From the NCBI RefSeq assembly GCF_034353875.1, contig NZ_CP133784.1:3686501-3750500 (forward strand): a stretch of DNA of 64,000 nt, in the 5' to 3' direction. The notes below the pieces were generated by a model, which saw nothing but the letters and a program-made list of their open reading frames with translations, ran no database searches and was not told where the DNA came from. Positions 17,804 through 28,526 of the stretch are shown in pieces (the first letter of the stretch is position 1; each line of letters begins with the position of its first letter). A program made the translations under genes and the position numbers. Origin of the DNA: Pseudomonas sp. MH9.2. GTDB taxonomy: Bacteria > Pseudomonadota > Gammaproteobacteria > Pseudomonadales > Pseudomonadaceae.

Positions 17804-18010
17804 TTAAGGAGATGGAGCACTGAATTTTTCGACACTTTTCAGTTTGCAGTTCATCCCGTCAGCGTGATATTTCTGGTCTGAATAACTTTCTATGTGAGTG
17901 GGTTGGCCATTATTGAACCGAGGGTCGAAATCGCCAACATTGTTATATCGAAATATTTGACCTTCCTCGCAAAGCCCCATCAGGCTCATGTCTGTGAGTT
18001 CTTCAGCAAG
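17804..18010 (-). pseudogene. Remnant of a second delta-60 repeat gene
   Basis: An open stretch of 61 codons from ATG 17989, open upstream to about 18010. It contains 'MSLMGLCEEGQIFRYNNVG' and 'DFDPRFNNGQ'. These match the 16326–17579 protein at 'MSIMGLCQTAEHI' and 'YTTAGSLDTTFGVEG', which are far apart there. The piece therefore looks like a collapsed, internally deleted copy. It keeps an operator-like palindrome 24 nt before its ATG. No product is expected, although a short peptide cannot be excluded. Confidence 0.5.
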
Positions 18011-18013
18011 ATA

Positions 18014-18031
18014 CTGTCAGAAATAACAGGT
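18014..18031 (-). promoter_or_regulatory. Palindromic operator (site 3 of 3) before the delta-60 remnant
   Basis: Coding-strand form ACCTGTTATTTCTGACAG, one base off site 2 (T for C in the left arm). It has the same orientation to the remnant as sites 1 and 2 have to their genes. Confidence 0.5.
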
Positions 18032-18112
18032 TATTTGATTCAGGACAGCCGCCTGTCGTGTGAGAAGGCTTTCTATGGATGCTCTAGCGTTGATTTCGGA
18101 ACTTTGATCTGA

Positions 18113-18207
18113 CGGCGTAAGTGCGCTTGCCCGCAATGACATACTTTCAGACGATTTTTCATTGCCTGAATTGACGCCATCGCGTGCAAGCGCGCTCCTG
18201 CAGGTCA
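18113..18207. repeat. REP-like inverted pair
   Basis: The right half, read on the minus strand (GCAGGAGCGCGCTTGC), resembles the common P. fluorescens REP start 'GTAGGAGCGAGCTTGC'. The left half (GTGCGCTTGCCCGC) is the inverted partner, with about 50 bp between. It lies in the gap upstream of the delta-60 remnant and 3' of msrA. Confidence 0.55.
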
Positions 18208-18241
18208 GCGGGCACTCGGAAGAAGGACGACTCAGTTCAAA

Positions 18242-18904
18242 TCAATCCGCATTCAAACTCGGCGGCATGCACACCCCGGTCCCACCAATCCCGCAATACC
18301 CAGCCGGGTTCTTTGCCAAGTATTGCTGATGATAAGCCTCGGCGTAGTAGAACGTCGGCGCCTCTTCGATTTCTGTCGTAATTTGGCCCAAACCTGCCTT
18401 ATCCAGTTCAGCTTGGAAAGCAGCCTTGCTGGCCAGCGCCGCTTCTAGTTGAGTTTCGTTGGTGCAATAGATAACCGAGCGATATTGCGTGCCGATGTCG
18501 CCGCCCTGGCGCATGCCCTGAGTCGGGTTGTGCGTTTCCCAGAACACTTTCAACAGCGCGTCATAGGTGGTGTGTTCGGTGTCGTAGACTACCAGAACGA
18601 CTTCGCTGTGGCCGGTCAGGCCCGAGCAGACTTCTTCGTAGGTCGGGTTGGGCGTCATGCCTCCGGCGTAACCGACTGCCGTGCTGTACACGCCCGGTTG
18701 CTGCCATAGACGGCGTTCAGCACCCCAGAAACAGCCCATCCCAAAAATCGCAAAATCCACGGTGCCAGGAAACGGGCCGAGCAACGGGTTGCCGTTGACG
18801 AAATGCTTTTCCGGCACGGTCATGTGCGTTTCACGGCCTGGCAGTGCCTGCGAGGCGGTAGGCAGTTCATTTTTGTTCACGAGTATCTCCGAGCGCAAAA
18901 CCAT
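18242..18904 (-). CDS. msrA: Peptide methionine (S)-S-oxide reductase MsrA
   Basis: 220 residues from ATG 18904 ([15 protein letters not shown]), with GAGGA eight bases ahead. An in-frame ATG further upstream (18934) is less likely. It reduces methionine-S-sulfoxide in proteins and free methionine using thioredoxin. The catalytic motif GCFWGAER is at about residue 50 and 'GTQYRSVIY' is present. The resolving cysteines are in the C-terminal stretch [13 protein letters not shown]. Cytoplasmic, monocistronic. Confidence 0.95.
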   Translation of the reverse strand: MVLRSEILVNKNELPTASQALPGRETHMTVPEKHFVNGNPLLGPFPGTVDFAIFGMGCFWGAERRLWQQPGVYSTAVGYAGGMTPNPTYEEVCSGLTGHSEVVLVVYDTEHTTYDALLKVFWETHNPTQGMRQGGDIGTQYRSVIYCTNETQLEAALASKAAFQAELDKAGLGQITTEIEEAPTFYYAEAYHQQYLAKNPAGYCGIGGTGVCMPPSLNAD

Positions 18905-19059
18905 GAGCCAAATCCTCTGAATAGATCGAGACAACGGATAAGCATTGTCAGTCAGGGCTTCTGATTAATAGAGGGTGAGTGACGATAGACCGACAGTTTG
19001 CCCGACTGTTCAGGGTCGAGGGAAGGGGCGGGACACGCGTAGGGAGAGGCGCGCTGATG

Positions 19060-21753
19060 TCAGACCAGAGGGCCGCGAGGGTAACGTCGGAGCTTGTCGA
19101 TCAGCTCCAGCCCTGGAATCGGCCGGTCAAACAGATAGCCTTGACCGACGTCGCATCGATGGCGACGCAGGAACGCCAGTTGTTCGGCGGTTTCGACACC
19201 TTCGGCCACGACCGTGAGTTTAAGGTTGTGGGCCATGGCGATCACCGCTGAGGTGATTTCCATGTCGTCCTGATTATCCGGAATGTCGCGGATGAAGCTG
19301 CGATCGATCTTGATGACGTCAATCGGGAATTTTTTCAGGTAGCTGAGGGAAGAGTAACCGGTGCCGAAGTCATCCATGGCCAGGGTCAGCCCGAGACTTT
19401 TCAGGGAATCGAGTTGTTGTCGGGTGTCCTCGGTCGCTTCCAGCAGCAAACCTTCGGTGAGTTCAAGCTCCAGCAAGGGGGCTGGCAGACGTTCTTCCTT
19501 GAGGATGCTGGCAATCGAAGACACCAGGTCCGGGTCGGAAAACTGCTTGGGTGACAGGTTGATCGCAACGTGCAAGAGCCCCAGCCCGGCGGCGGTCAGT
19601 TGTTTGCTCATGCGGCACGCTTCACGCGCGACCCATTTACCAATGGGGATGATCAGGCCGGTTTCTTCTGCAACGCTGATGAACTGGTCCGGGCGAATCA
19701 TGCCTTTTTCCGGGTGATTCCAGCGCAACAGCGCTTCCATCCCCAGCAACCTTCCGCTGCGCAGGCACAGCTTGGGTTGGTAGAACACTTCCAGCTCGTT
19801 TTGGGTCAAGGCGCGTCGCAGGTTGTTCTCGACGAACAGCTTATAGCTGGCCTCGGCGTTGAGGGCTTCTGTGAACACTTGCACCTGATGTTTGCCGTTG
19901 GCCTTGGCCTTGTGCAGAGCCAAGCCGGCGTTCTTCATCAGGGTTTGCGGATCGCGGCCGTGCAGTGGCGCGCAGGCGAGGCCCACGGAGCCGGTGACGC
20001 TGATCAACTGGTTGTCGACGAACATCGGTTTATCCAGGGTCTTGAGTACCTGGATGGCGATCTGCTGGCCGGCGTCGAGGTCGGTGTCATCCAACAGCAC
20101 GGCAAACTCGTTACTGGCAAATCGCGCCAGACTGCTGCTGGGGCTCAGGCTGTTCCGCAGGCGCCGGGCAAGGCTGATCAGCAGTTTGTCGCCAGTCTGA
20201 TGGCCAAGGCTGTCGTTGATGCGTTTGAAGTTGTCGATGTCCACCAGCAACAGGCTGATGGGCGTGTCGCTGTCACGGGCAAAGCGCTCATCAAGGTTGC
20301 GAATGAACGCCGGCCGGTTGCCCAGGCTGGTGAGGTTGTCGGTGTAGGCCAGGCGTTCGATGCGCTGTTGTGCGAGCTTGGTCTGGGTGATGTCTTCGTA
20401 AATGCCGATGTAATGAGTCAACTCACGATTGTCGCCATACACCTTGGAGATCGAAAGCTGACCCCAATAGGGTTCCAGATTTTTGCGACGGCTCTTGAAC
20501 TCGCCTTGCCAGCTGTTGCTTTTGGCGAGGCTGGAGTTGGCGTCGAGCAGCAATTCGTTGAGGTTTTCCAGCGCTGTCAGATCTGACAGCCGGTGGCCGT
20601 GGACCTCTTCGGTGGTGTATTGGGTGATCGCGGTGAAGCTCGGGTTGACGTATTCAACCACCCCGTCGCAATTGACCAGCAAGAAGGCGTTGGCGCTTTG
20701 TTCCACGGCGCGCTGGAACAAATGCAAGGCGCTGGTGGCGGTGCGTCGGTTGTGGTTGTTGAGAACCTGCGCGAATTGATCGGCCAACTCGCCGGCAAAG
20801 GTTATTTCATCGGCCTGCCAGGCGCGCGGGGTGCCGGTCTGTTCCAGGCACAGCACACCGACGACATTGCCATCGACACGGATACTGGCATCGAGCATCG
20901 CATTGATGTCCCGAGGCTTCAGGCTTTCGGCCATCTCGCGGGTGCGCGGGTCTAGTGATACGTCATTGGCATCAATGGCGCGGCCGGTGTGCAGGGCACC
21001 GAGGTAGCTCGGGAACAGGCTGGCGTCGATGGGTTGTGGCAGCAGGCAGTCGCCAGTGTCGCGATTGAACGCGGCAATCGGCTCCAGGCGCTGGTCGTTG
21101 AGGTTCCAGATGCTGGCGCAGGCGATGTCGTAGATTTCACAGGCGCTTTGAGTGATCAGCTGGGCCGCTTCCTGCACTGAGTTTTGGCTGCTGTAGCGAT
21201 GACGGGCCAGGCGCAGGATCAGGCTTTGCTGAGCGCGAACACGCTCCAGATGCAGCAGTTGCTCATGCTGGGCACGCTGGTTGAGCTCAAGGGCAATTTG
21301 CAGGCGGTTGTTCTGGTTTTCCAGATCCGGGTCTGATGCAGGGCCGCTGTCACCGAGCAGGCCTTGGACCACGATGATGTAGCCGCGTAGCAGGTGGCGG
21401 TTATGCTGCTTAAAGCCCTCACCCATCTCCAGCAGGCTGATCGGGCCAACGGCAGTGTGCAGCGTATAGCGGATCAGATAGAACGGGCTGTTGGCCAATT
21501 GCAGCTGGATGTCGTCATGCATCTGATAGCGCGCTTCGGGCTCCATCAGGCTGGCATAAGGCGAGCCAACGAGGGAGCAAAGGTCTACCGCGGGCAGGCC
21601 AAACTGCTTTTCGCAATTGGGATCGAGGTACAGCAGCGCCCAGCTAGCGTCATTCAGCCGTTCGAAACGCAACATACCGAGCCGCGAGGGCACCGGTAAT
21701 TGCGTGACTACCTCGACCGCGGTTCGACCGACGGCATCGGGTTGGCTTTTCAT
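19060..21753 (-). CDS. PAS/GAF sensor with degenerate GGDEF and intact EAL domain
   Basis: 897 residues from ATG 21753; a TTG six bases upstream (21759) is an alternative with better spacing to GGAAG. Domains: N-terminal PAS-like (about 20–130), helical stretch (150–190), GAF (about 195–335), PAS/PAC (about 345–465), GGDEF (about 470–625), EAL (about 640–890). The diguanylate cyclase signature reads ASNEF instead of GG(D/E)EF, so synthesis of cyclic-di-GMP is unlikely. The phosphodiesterase residues look intact: EALLRW, NLSPKQF, ELTEG, MDDFGTGYSS, EGVE. The predicted role is c-di-GMP breakdown in response to a cytoplasmic signal; no membrane segment is seen. Confidence 0.9.
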   Translation of the reverse strand: MKSQPDAVGRTAVEVVTQLPVPSRLGMLRFERLNDASWALLYLDPNCEKQFGLPAVDLCSLVGSPYASLMEPEARYQMHDDIQLQLANSPFYLIRYTLHTAVGPISLLEMGEGFKQHNRHLLRGYIIVVQGLLGDSGPASDPDLENQNNRLQIALELNQRAQHEQLLHLERVRAQQSLILRLARHRYSSQNSVQEAAQLITQSACEIYDIACASIWNLNDQRLEPIAAFNRDTGDCLLPQPIDASLFPSYLGALHTGRAIDANDVSLDPRTREMAESLKPRDINAMLDASIRVDGNVVGVLCLEQTGTPRAWQADEITFAGELADQFAQVLNNHNRRTATSALHLFQRAVEQSANAFLLVNCDGVVEYVNPSFTAITQYTTEEVHGHRLSDLTALENLNELLLDANSSLAKSNSWQGEFKSRRKNLEPYWGQLSISKVYGDNRELTHYIGIYEDITQTKLAQQRIERLAYTDNLTSLGNRPAFIRNLDERFARDSDTPISLLLVDIDNFKRINDSLGHQTGDKLLISLARRLRNSLSPSSSLARFASNEFAVLLDDTDLDAGQQIAIQVLKTLDKPMFVDNQLISVTGSVGLACAPLHGRDPQTLMKNAGLALHKAKANGKHQVQVFTEALNAEASYKLFVENNLRRALTQNELEVFYQPKLCLRSGRLLGMEALLRWNHPEKGMIRPDQFISVAEETGLIIPIGKWVAREACRMSKQLTAAGLGLLHVAINLSPKQFSDPDLVSSIASILKEERLPAPLLELELTEGLLLEATEDTRQQLDSLKSLGLTLAMDDFGTGYSSLSYLKKFPIDVIKIDRSFIRDIPDNQDDMEITSAVIAMAHNLKLTVVAEGVETAEQLAFLRRHRCDVGQGYLFDRPIPGLELIDKLRRYPRGPLV

Positions 21754-21941
21754 TAACAAACTCGCTTCCAGAATGCTGATCGCGCCCGGGCTTGCGCCCT
21801 CTTTTTTGTCGCGTGCGCCAAGGTTGCATCATGCAGCTCAGGCTGACAAGGGAGGGCAGTGGCTTAGTGCTATAAATCGTACCGATTGGCGTATTGATCT
21901 GCAGTATTTCCCGGGACTTTCGGGGTGTGCCTGGCTTGGGG

Positions 21942-22010
21942 CTTCGCATGCAAGCCCTTACCCACAAGCTCTGCGCTGGATTGTGGGTACCGGCTGGCCT
22001 GCAAAGAGGA
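21942..22010. repeat. REP-like inverted pair
   Basis: Two facing elements (cttcgcatgcaagccc… and …ttgtgggtaccggctgg) resemble the Pseudomonas repeat GTGGGAGCGGGCTTGC in opposite orientation. They lie directly after the stop of the PhoD-like gene. The rest of the gap 21760–22023 shows nothing further that I can support. Confidence 0.5.
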
Positions 22011-22023
22011 TAGACGCGGTCTG

Positions 22024-23460
22024 TTAGTCCAATGTAATGACGACAGGCTGTTTTTCCAGGGTTTGGCCATTTTTGCCAAAGAATTGCACCTGAACTTCTT
22101 TTTCATTCGCGCTCACATAGGCAAAGTTGTCTTCGCTGTGAACGTTGCTGATGAGTTGGCTGTTGTAAGCACCGTCGTTCACGATGCTCACCAGCCCATT
22201 CAGTATGAAGTCCGATTCATAGGAGTAAGCATACGTCGCCAACAGCGGGATTTTGTACAGCGGCGAAGACACGATGGTGTGCACGCTAAAGTCGGGGTCG
22301 GCCGAATGGGTCAGTTTACTGATCAGCGAACAATGAACGTCGCCGGAAACGAATACGACGTTCTGGATTTTATTGAAGCGAATGTAGTCGAGGATCTGGT
22401 TGCGTTGTTCCGGGAACGACTTCCAGCTGTCGCCATGGTCTGACTGGAGGTCCGGGTAAAACATGACCGGCGTAACCACGAACTTGACTCGCGCCTCACT
22501 GGTTTTCAACCTGTCGAGCAGGGCGGCCATTTGCACCGTGCCAATCATTTCGGGTGGTGTGGTGTGCAATTTGCGCTCGGTTCGGACGTCCATGACAAAC
22601 CAGTCTGATACGCCGTTGGTGACGGTGTACCAAAACTTCTTCGGGATGACCGCGCCGGAAATGTCTCCGCTCTTCCTGGCGTCGTACAGGGGGCTGTGGC
22701 TGCACTGGTAGATGCTGTACGCCTTGATGGCTGCAGGGTAGAGCGTTTCTATGTCCTGAGGGGTGGCCTTGGCGGGCCAGTTGTCCTCGATCTCATGGTC
22801 GTCGAGGATCATGTAGGTGGGTACGTTGTTCATCATTTTGCCGATACCTTCCTGGCTGAACGCGACCCGGTAGCGGCTGAGGAAATCTTCCAGCGCCGCT
22901 GCCGGGTTGATCAGGTTGAGGTCGTCGGCATAGATCTGATCACCCACCATGAACACGGCATCAATGGGCATTTTCTTTCGGGTGACTTTGTCGAACATCA
23001 CTTTGAACATTTGGTCGCCCAGATCCGGCCATAGGCCCATTCCATCACTGCCCCTCAAAGTATGGATATAACGGCAGGAGCCGACGATGAAGTTGCGCTC
23101 GGCTTTTGGATTGCGGGTGGCCGTTTTGAAGACATAGGTGCTGCTGTGCCACTTCAGTTTGCCGCTGCTTTGCAGGGCGACATTGTCCAGGGTTGTTTCA
23201 GCGCTGAACCAGCCTGCTTGATAGTCATAGACCGTGTTGTCATCGAGGCCATCGAGGATCATGACCGCCGTCATGTCGTTGTAAGGCATCAGTTGGTTGA
23301 ACACAGGTTCAGACCAGTCAGGATTGTGACTGACTCGGTAACGTGCAACGCTGAAATGAGGGGTTTGCGACTCGCTTTTTTTGCTGCGAAGAAATATCCG
23401 GCATTGTTGCGAGGTGGTGTGGCCAACGATAGGGCCGACAGTGGGCTTGAGTATTTCCAT
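22024..23460 (-). CDS. PhoD-like metallophosphatase without signal peptide
   Basis: 478 residues. The N-terminal ~110 residues form a fibronectin-like module (MEILKPTVGPIVGHTTSQQC), as in PhoD proteins. The metal-binding set of the PhoD family follows: FIVGSCR, VGDQIYAD, ILDDHEIEDNW and VSGDVHCS. Such enzymes hydrolyse phosphomonoesters or diesters with Fe/Ca. Classical PhoD is exported by Tat; here there is no twin-Arg or hydrophobic leader, so the enzyme may stay in the cytoplasm or leave by another route. The ribosome site is weak (CGGA). Substrate unknown. No Pho-box is recognised in the short upstream gap. Confidence 0.85.
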   Translation of the reverse strand: MEILKPTVGPIVGHTTSQQCRIFLRSKKSESQTPHFSVARYRVSHNPDWSEPVFNQLMPYNDMTAVMILDGLDDNTVYDYQAGWFSAETTLDNVALQSSGKLKWHSSTYVFKTATRNPKAERNFIVGSCRYIHTLRGSDGMGLWPDLGDQMFKVMFDKVTRKKMPIDAVFMVGDQIYADDLNLINPAAALEDFLSRYRVAFSQEGIGKMMNNVPTYMILDDHEIEDNWPAKATPQDIETLYPAAIKAYSIYQCSHSPLYDARKSGDISGAVIPKKFWYTVTNGVSDWFVMDVRTERKLHTTPPEMIGTVQMAALLDRLKTSEARVKFVVTPVMFYPDLQSDHGDSWKSFPEQRNQILDYIRFNKIQNVVFVSGDVHCSLISKLTHSADPDFSVHTIVSSPLYKIPLLATYAYSYESDFILNGLVSIVNDGAYNSQLISNVHSEDNFAYVSANEKEVQVQFFGKNGQTLEKQPVVITLD

Positions 23461-23599
23461 GATTGAATCCGTTCAAATCAAATTGGGTGTGTAGTGCCTC
23501 ATTGATTTTAGGGTGGACAGGAAAAAAATCGCTTCATGAAGGGCTACAGCGTTTGCGGCTGCTGACGATGCGTGCTGTAGGAAAAGCGGTTCGGCGGGC

Positions 23600-23627
23600 A
23601 AAAAAAAGCCCCGCCAAGCTGGCGGGG
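23600..23627 (-). terminator. Rho-independent terminator of aceEF
   Basis: On the minus strand: stem CCCCGCC/GGCGGGG with a 5-nt loop, followed by GC and an eight-base T run (23600–23607). It is about 70 bp after the aceF stop. A second hairpin (23665–23690) lies closer, with a T run on the plus strand, and could block antisense transcription into aceF. Confidence 0.85.
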
Positions 23628-23697
23628 TTGAGGTACGAGCGTGGCAGCTCGGAAAACAGTGCTCGGCAGGCCCGGGGAAACGGGCCTGCCGGCTTTT

Positions 23698-25344
23698 TTA
23701 CAGGAGCATCGTGCGGATATCCCCAAGCAGCTCGCTTAAGCGCTTGGTGAAGCGCGCAGCCGCAGCGCCGTTGATCACGCGGTGATCATAGGACAGCGAG
23801 AGTGGCAGCATCAGTTTCGGCTGGAAGGCTTTACCGTCCCAGACTGGCTGGATAGTGGCCTTGGACACGCCAAGGATCGCCACTTCCGGTGCGTTGACGA
23901 TCGGCGTGAAGCCGGTGCCGCCAATGTGGCCGAGGCTGGAGATCGTGAAGCAGGCGCCTTGCATGTCATCGGCGGAGAGCTTTTTGGCGCGCGCTTTTTC
24001 TGCCAGAGCGGCAGCTTCAGCGGCCAGTTGCAGGAGGCTCTTCTGATCGACGTTCTTGATGACCGGGACCAGCAGACCTTCCGGTGTGTCCACGGCGAAG
24101 CCGATGTTCACGTACTTCTTGCGGATGATCGCTTTGCCGCTTGGCGCCAACGAGCTGTTGAAGTCCGGCAGTTCCTTGAGCAAATGCGCAGCGGCCTTGA
24201 GCAGCAGTGGCAGGACGGTCAGCTTGACGCCAGCCTTCTCTGCGACGGCTTTCTGAGCGATGCGGAAAGCTTCCAGTTCGGTGATGTCGGCCTGGTCGAA
24301 CTGAGTCACGTGCGGAATGTTCAGCCAGCTGCGGTGCAGGCTTGACGCGCCGAGTTGCATCAGGCGAGTCATCGGCACTTCTTCGGTTTCGCCATAACGG
24401 CTGAAATCGACTTCCGGGATCGGCGGGATACCCGCGCCCCCGGTAGCGCCGCCGGCCGGTGCTTCCTTGGCCTTCTGCATCATGGCTTTGACGTAAACCT
24501 GCACGTCTTCTTTGAGCACGCGACCGTGTGGGCCGGTTGAGCCAACCGCACTCAGTTCTACCCCGAATTCACGGGCCAGTTGGCGAACTGCCGGGCCTGC
24601 GTGAACCTTGGCGCCGTCTTTCGCGGGTGCCACGGCGGCTGGAGCAGCGGCTTCGGCTTTTGGTGCCGACGCTGCTGCCGGTACGGCCGCTTCGGTTGGA
24701 GCTGGTGCAGCCGCCTGAGCCTGAGCCGGTGCTGCGGCTGGAGCTGCAGCGCCCGCCACTTTCAATTTCAGGATCAGGTCGCCGGTGCCGACTTCCTGGT
24801 CCAGCTTGACGCTGATGCTTTCGACCACGCCAGCAGCGGGCGAAGGAATTTCCATGCTGGCTTTGTCGGATTCGAGCGTGATCAGCGATTGATCAGCGAC
24901 GATGGTGTCCCCGACCTTGACCATCAATTCGATGATCTTGGCTTTGCCCGACGAACCGATGTCCGGAACATGGATGTCCTGGACCGTTTCGCTGGCCGCG
25001 GCAGCGGGTGCAGCAACCGGTGCCTGGGCGGCGGCAGGCGCCGCTTTTTCTGGCGTGGCAGCGGCAGGTGCGGTCGCAGCGGGAGCCGCTTGTGCAGGAG
25101 CAGCCGCGTCGCCTTCGACTTCCAGTTCGAACAACTCGTCGCCTTCTTTCAGGCGGTCGCCGAGCTTCACTTTCATGCTTTTGATGACACCGGCTTTAGG
25201 CGCAGGGATTTCCATGCTTGCCTTGTCCGACTCCAGCGTCAGGATGCTCTGATCGGCTTCGATACGATCGCCGACCTTGACCATCAACTCAATGACTTCA
25301 CCTTCACCGTTGCCGATGTCGGGTACTCGAATTAGCTCTCTCAC
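23698..25344 (-). CDS. aceF: Pyruvate dehydrogenase E2, dihydrolipoyllysine acetyltransferase
   Basis: 548 residues, GTG start at 25344 with AAGGAG ahead. It transfers the acetyl group from lipoamide to CoA and forms the core of the complex. Two lipoyl domains (about 1–75 and 118–195) each carry 'LESDKASMEIP' with the lipoylated Lys. Ala/Pro-rich linkers separate the domains. The E1/E3-binding domain is at about 245–285 (GPAVRQLAREFGV). The catalytic domain (about 320–548) has the active-site SYDHRVINGA near the C-terminus. It follows aceE by 154 bp and is probably cotranscribed with it. Confidence 0.97.
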   Translation of the reverse strand: MRELIRVPDIGNGEGEVIELMVKVGDRIEADQSILTLESDKASMEIPAPKAGVIKSMKVKLGDRLKEGDELFELEVEGDAAAPAQAAPAATAPAAATPEKAAPAAAQAPVAAPAAAASETVQDIHVPDIGSSGKAKIIELMVKVGDTIVADQSLITLESDKASMEIPSPAAGVVESISVKLDQEVGTGDLILKLKVAGAAAPAAAPAQAQAAAPAPTEAAVPAAASAPKAEAAAPAAVAPAKDGAKVHAGPAVRQLAREFGVELSAVGSTGPHGRVLKEDVQVYVKAMMQKAKEAPAGGATGGAGIPPIPEVDFSRYGETEEVPMTRLMQLGASSLHRSWLNIPHVTQFDQADITELEAFRIAQKAVAEKAGVKLTVLPLLLKAAAHLLKELPDFNSSLAPSGKAIIRKKYVNIGFAVDTPEGLLVPVIKNVDQKSLLQLAAEAAALAEKARAKKLSADDMQGACFTISSLGHIGGTGFTPIVNAPEVAILGVSKATIQPVWDGKAFQPKLMLPLSLSYDHRVINGAAAARFTKRLSELLGDIRTMLL

Positions 25345-25498
25345 AATCTCTCTCCTTCGGAGAACCTGTTCACTCTCGACTGCACTGGTTTCAGTTGAGA
25401 CGAAAACAGCGTTGGGTGCTCATTTACCGATGTAAATTCCGCACCCTCTGCTGCTTCGCGCACCTCATCAGCGCTGTGTGCGATCTGAAAACAGACTC

Positions 25499-28144
<2,646 letters not shown>

Positions 28145-28253
28145 GGCTTGCTCCAGGGCGGAAAGGCTTCCAGAATCGGTTGCCTGAGTTTGCGACTGGC
28201 CTTGTGGGCAGACGACATAAATTCTTGGATTACCGGGGGTTGTACCGGCGTTG

Positions 28254-28268
28254 TGTAGTTTTACTACA
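28254..28268. promoter_or_regulatory. GntR/FadR-type operator, proximal to aceE
   Basis: TGTAGTTTTACTACA, a perfect 15-bp palindrome around TTT. Its core TAGTTTTACTA fits the FadR-subfamily consensus TNGTNNNACNA exactly. The second copy is centred 52 bp away, close to five helical turns. A PdhR-like pyruvate sensor is the obvious candidate by analogy with E. coli; the regulator gene is not in this window. Confidence 0.65.
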
Positions 28269-28305
28269 AATCGTCGGCCATTTCAGCCTTTCGAGTAGGT
28301 GCCTC

Positions 28306-28320
28306 AGTAGTAAAACTACA
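28306..28320. promoter_or_regulatory. GntR/FadR-type operator, distal to aceE
   Basis: AGTAGTAAAACTACA, core TAGTAAAACTA, again TNGTNNNACNA. It is 206 bp before glnE and 161 bp before aceE. The rest of the 382-bp divergent gap shows no gene. Confidence 0.65.
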
Positions 28321-28526
28321 GAAGAGCGACTTATGGGCTCCTGTTGTGTTGTGAGATAAATCGTTAATGTAGGTGTAACGTGAACTCGGACGGGGAAAGA
28401 CTTGATGTTGGCTGCCAAGAAATATGATTTTTCAGCTATTTATAACCTTTGTTCGACGATCCGCCTCACTACGTATTTCTTGTTGTCACGACAACCGGCC
28501 CTCCGTACGCCGATAAAGGATAGACC

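Noticed and set aside
21788..21807. Terminator-like GGGC…GCCC plus T run upstream of the PAS/GAF/GGDEF/EAL gene
   Set aside because: The stem has only four pairs, and on that strand no gene ends there.
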